IMG/VR virus record: IMGVR_UViG_3300048833_000118
Location: 1 to 41,606 of that record
DNA: 41,606 nucleotides
Strand: one strand, 5' to 3'
DNA from: a virus
In this document: positions 39,948 to 41,606 of the stretch, in pieces
How positions within the stretch are numbered: the first letter of the stretch is position 1
How the letters are laid out: every line of letters starts with the position of its first letter
Program-made: the position numbers and the translations under genes
Notes under the pieces: generated by a model
What the model was told of the DNA's origin: nothing
Databases searched by the model: none
The model's input: only the letters and a program-made list of their open reading frames with translations

Positions 39948-40624
39948 GTGAGTCCCGCTCTCGCTCGCAGTCCCTCGGCTCCTTCGAGGAGGAACGTGTC
40001 GGTGGCGTCCATGCCCTGCTCGAGCCGGACGATCTGCACGGTCGTGGTGTCGTTCAGGTCCTTGGCGATCTGCTTCCCGAGGTCCCTGCCGGCGTCGTCG
40101 CCGTCGGCGAACACGAGGACGCGGGAGAACGGGCGGAACATGCGGGGGTAGTGCTTCTGCCCGTTCCACACCTGAGCGCCGGGGATGCCCACGGCGGGCA
40201 CCTGGACGTGGTGGTGGACGATGAGCGCGTCGAGCTCGCCCTCGCACACCGCGACCGTCGCCACGTCGGACATCAGCGCCTGCGCGTTGAACATCCGAGG
40301 CGACTTGCCCGGGAGGTTGAGGTACTTGCTGTGCCCGGCGTCCTTGCACGACCGCTCGGCGCCGAGGTCGTCGGTGCCGTGGTTCGTGATGCAGCGGAAC
40401 CGGATGTCGACCGGGCCGGCGGGGGTGAGGAACGGGATGGCGAGCCGACCGAGGTAGTCCTCGTGCCCGGGCATCGGGTCACGGACGACACCGAGCCGGG
40501 CGTGGCCGGCGATCGGCCCGTCGATGCCACGGTTCTCGAGGTACTCGCGCGCCTCGAGCACGTGCCCCTGGTAGGTGCGGACGGCCCGCTCGAGGTCGTC
40601 GCGCTGCGTCTGGCTCAGCGCCAC
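39944..40624 (-). CDS. TOPRIM primase (catalytic half)
   Basis: 226 residues. TOPRIM motifs VAVCEGELDAL (E128, E130) and VLVFADGDDAGR (D174, D176) bind magnesium. The upstream region ARLGVVRDP and the NRGIDGPIAGHA start fit DnaG-type phage primase cores. The zinc domain is encoded separately (40755-41105), with a 47-residue Cys-rich gene between the two. It makes RNA primers, probably with the helicase encoded at 304-1089. GTG 40624 overlaps the preceding gene by 10 bp. Confidence 0.88.
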   Translation of the reverse strand: MALSQTQRDDLERAVRTYQGHVLEAREYLENRGIDGPIAGHARLGVVRDPMPGHEDYLGRLAIPFLTPAGPVDIRFRCITNHGTDDLGAERSCKDAGHSKYLNLPGKSPRMFNAQALMSDVATVAVCEGELDALIVHHHVQVPAVGIPGAQVWNGQKHYPRMFRPFSRVLVFADGDDAGRDLGKQIAKDLNDTTTVQIVRLEQGMDATDTFLLEGAEGLRARAGLT

Positions 40625-40758
40625 GGGTACACCGCCTTGCGCGTGTGCCCACACTCGATGTCGGGGCACGTCTCCCACGGGCACGTGCGCGAGTCACAGT
40701 GGGAACGGAACGTCACCGTGACGCCGCACCCGGGGCACAGCTCCTGGTCGAGAGTCAC
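40615..40758 (-). CDS. 47-residue cysteine-rich zinc protein
   Basis: GTG 40758 overlaps the zinc-half primase stop (GTGA). The sequence has CPGCG, then CDSRTCPWETCPDIECGH, seven Cys and two His in 47 residues, enough for two zinc sites. Lying between the two halves of a split primase, it may join or modulate them. That role is inferred from position only. Confidence 0.72.
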   Translation of the reverse strand: MTLDQELCPGCGVTVTFRSHCDSRTCPWETCPDIECGHTRKAVYPWR

Positions 40759-41105
40759 CTGCGTCCCCTCCTGCCCGGCGGCTTGTAGCCGCGCTTCGCC
40801 CCGGCCGACCGGCCGCTGCTGATGTGCGATGTTGCGTTCGGGTCAGCCTCGAGCCGATCCCCGATGAGCAGGGCCTCGACGAACGAGACGCCCTCCCGGT
40901 GCTGGATCAGGGAGTAGACATCGCCCTTGACCCCGCAGGCGTGGCACTTGAACACGCCCTCGTTGGTGTTGACCGCGGCCGACGCCGTGGAGTCGTCGTG
41001 GTACGGGCACTTCGTCGCCCGCCACCCGGTGCGATCGTGGATGGGCGGGGACCCGTGGGCCTCGAGCACCGCAGCGATCGACGGGCGGGTGTGCTGCTCA
41101 CGCAC
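40755..41105 (-). CDS. CHC2 zinc-finger primase half
   Basis: About 116 residues. The core CPYHDDSTASAAVNTNEGVF, followed by KCHACG, is a CHC2 zinc-binding domain of DnaG primases, which recognises template DNA. The helix after it (DVYSLIQHREGVSFVEALLI) is also typical. A basic C-terminus (GAKRGYKPPGRRGRR) may bind DNA. GTG 41105 is used; GTG 41114 is possible. Its 3' part holds a copy of the dispersed motif (40824-40843). Confidence 0.85.
   Translation of the reverse strand: MREQHTRPSIAAVLEAHGSPPIHDRTGWRATKCPYHDDSTASAAVNTNEGVFKCHACGVKGDVYSLIQHREGVSFVEALLIGDRLEADPNATSHISSGRSAGAKRGYKPPGRRGRR
40824..40843 (-). promoter_or_regulatory. Dispersed 20-bp asymmetric motif, copy 9 (inside gene)
   Basis: Reads ACCCGAACGCAACATCGCAC on the minus strand, inside the zinc-primase gene, where it encodes DPNATSH. 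It ends 66 bp before the start of the next gene and points with transcription. Confidence 0.55.
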
Positions 41106-41448
41106 GAGGGTCACCGTGCCCGGCGTCCCGCAGGAGCTCGACGAACTGCCCGAGCGTGATGACGACCGGCCACTCGGCGATCGACGCCGGCCCCTGCCCG
41201 TCCTGGCGGAGGACAGCCCACGAGAGGACGCCCTCCGCCGCACGCTCTGCCTGCTGCCGCATGGCAGCCATGACGTTGAACCCGCGCCGCGCCTTGACCT
41301 CGATGTCGTGACCGATCACTCCGGTCACGTCGGTGCCGGTGCGGCCGGCACCCGTGGACATCGCGTACGGGAACCCGTGCTTGGCGAGGTACTCCGCCAC
41401 GATGTCCTGCGACTTGTAGCCGCGGTGCTTGCGGGACTGCGAGGTCAC
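41098..41448 (-). CDS. Holliday-junction-resolvase-like PD-(D/E)XK nuclease
   Basis: 116 residues. D40, E50 and K52 (TGTDVTGVIGHDIEVKARRG) form the core of the archaeal-type resolvase fold, and a helix with KSQDIVAEYLAKHGFPYAM precedes it. It should resolve branched DNA during replication, recombination or packaging. GTG 41448 overlaps the stop of the gene crossing the join (GTGA). Confidence 0.85.
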   Translation of the reverse strand: MTSQSRKHRGYKSQDIVAEYLAKHGFPYAMSTGAGRTGTDVTGVIGHDIEVKARRGFNVMAAMRQQAERAAEGVLSWAVLRQDGQGPASIAEWPVVITLGQFVELLRDAGHGDPRA

Positions 41449-41606
41449 GACTCGCGGATCTCCTCGAGCTGCGCCGTGAGGCGCGCGGCCACGATCTCGA
41501 GGGCCTCGAGCCGGCCCTGCAGCCGGCGCTTCTCCCAGCGGGTGACGGCGTTGGCGTGCTCGACGGTGGTGTCCTGGTGCTCGGCCTCGACGTTGGTGAG
41601 CGCGTG
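41445..41606 (-). CDS. Right-end part of the gene crossing the join
   Basis: This is the 3' part of the gene that starts at 307. Bases 41480-41606 repeat 1-127; new sequence is 41445-41479, coding LTAQLEEIRES and then TGA. The frame matches exactly at the join. It is partial here only because the circle was cut. Confidence 0.8.
   Translation of the reverse strand, partial: HALTNVEAEHQDTTVEHANAVTRWEKRRLQGRLEALEIVAARLTAQLEEIRES
41480..41606. repeat. 127-bp terminal duplication (right copy)
   Basis: Identical to 1-127; see the left copy. One copy should be removed when the molecule is treated as a circle. Confidence 0.95.

Overview
The window is one complete, circularly assembled genome of a temperate, short-tailed (podovirus-type) phage of an actinobacterium. 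The first 127 bases (1-127) and the last 127 bases (41480-41606) are identical. One reading frame runs without interruption across the join, so the unique length is 41,479 bp. Three things point to an actinobacterial host: very high GC by eye (about 70%), heavy use of GTG starts, and a WhiB-like iron-sulfur regulator, a family confined to Actinobacteria and their phages. A tyrosine integrase and a helix-turn-helix (HTH) regulator in a divergent control region indicate lysogeny. There is no tape-measure protein. An N4-gp56-like capsid protein, a T7-type adaptor/nozzle pair and a 2,163-residue virion protein indicate a short tail.

Layout. (1) 4283-5544, rightward: integrase plus a small protein, ending at a strong terminator (5564-5602). 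(2) 28067 down to 5638, leftward: the late genes in order TerL, portal, two small proteins, giant internal protein, two further internal proteins, scaffold, capsid, decoration-like protein, three tail or receptor proteins, adaptor, nozzle, holin-like, endolysin, holin. (3) 28893-37175, rightward: about 24 mostly tiny genes, many of them zinc-binding, with a C5 DNA methyltransferase, a WhiB-like protein, two HNH nucleases, a DnaQ-like exonuclease, a MazG-like protein and a HicA-like protein. (4) 3983 down to 1, continuing through the join from 41606 to 37228, leftward: the HTH regulator, then a tightly overlapping replication and recombination operon (RecB-like nuclease, zinc-ribbon protein, RecA-fold helicase, Holliday-junction resolvase, a primase split into a CHC2 zinc half and a TOPRIM half, a nucleotide-metabolism fusion protein, a DEDD exonuclease and a sigma-like factor). 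Blocks 3 and 4 converge on a terminator at 37184-37216. Blocks 2 and 3 diverge from an 825-bp region (28068-28892) with no convincing gene.

Working together. No DNA polymerase gene is present, so the phage probably supplies helicase, primase and processing nucleases and borrows the host polymerase. Nearly all gene borders inside blocks 3 and 4 are 1-11 bp overlaps (GTGA, ATGA or TGATG), which implies translational coupling.

The most interesting unexplained signals are non-coding. A 20-bp asymmetric motif (consensus ACCTGAACGCAACCGNGCAC) recurs at nine places, always pointing with local transcription, like the stoperators of repressor-controlled actinophages. A hairpin plus CATCGGCCTC...CTAG repeat family occurs in two distant intergenic regions. 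A cluster of CACCCGTTYGG repeats precedes the rightward operon. The hexamer CTCGAG is also strikingly over-represented.
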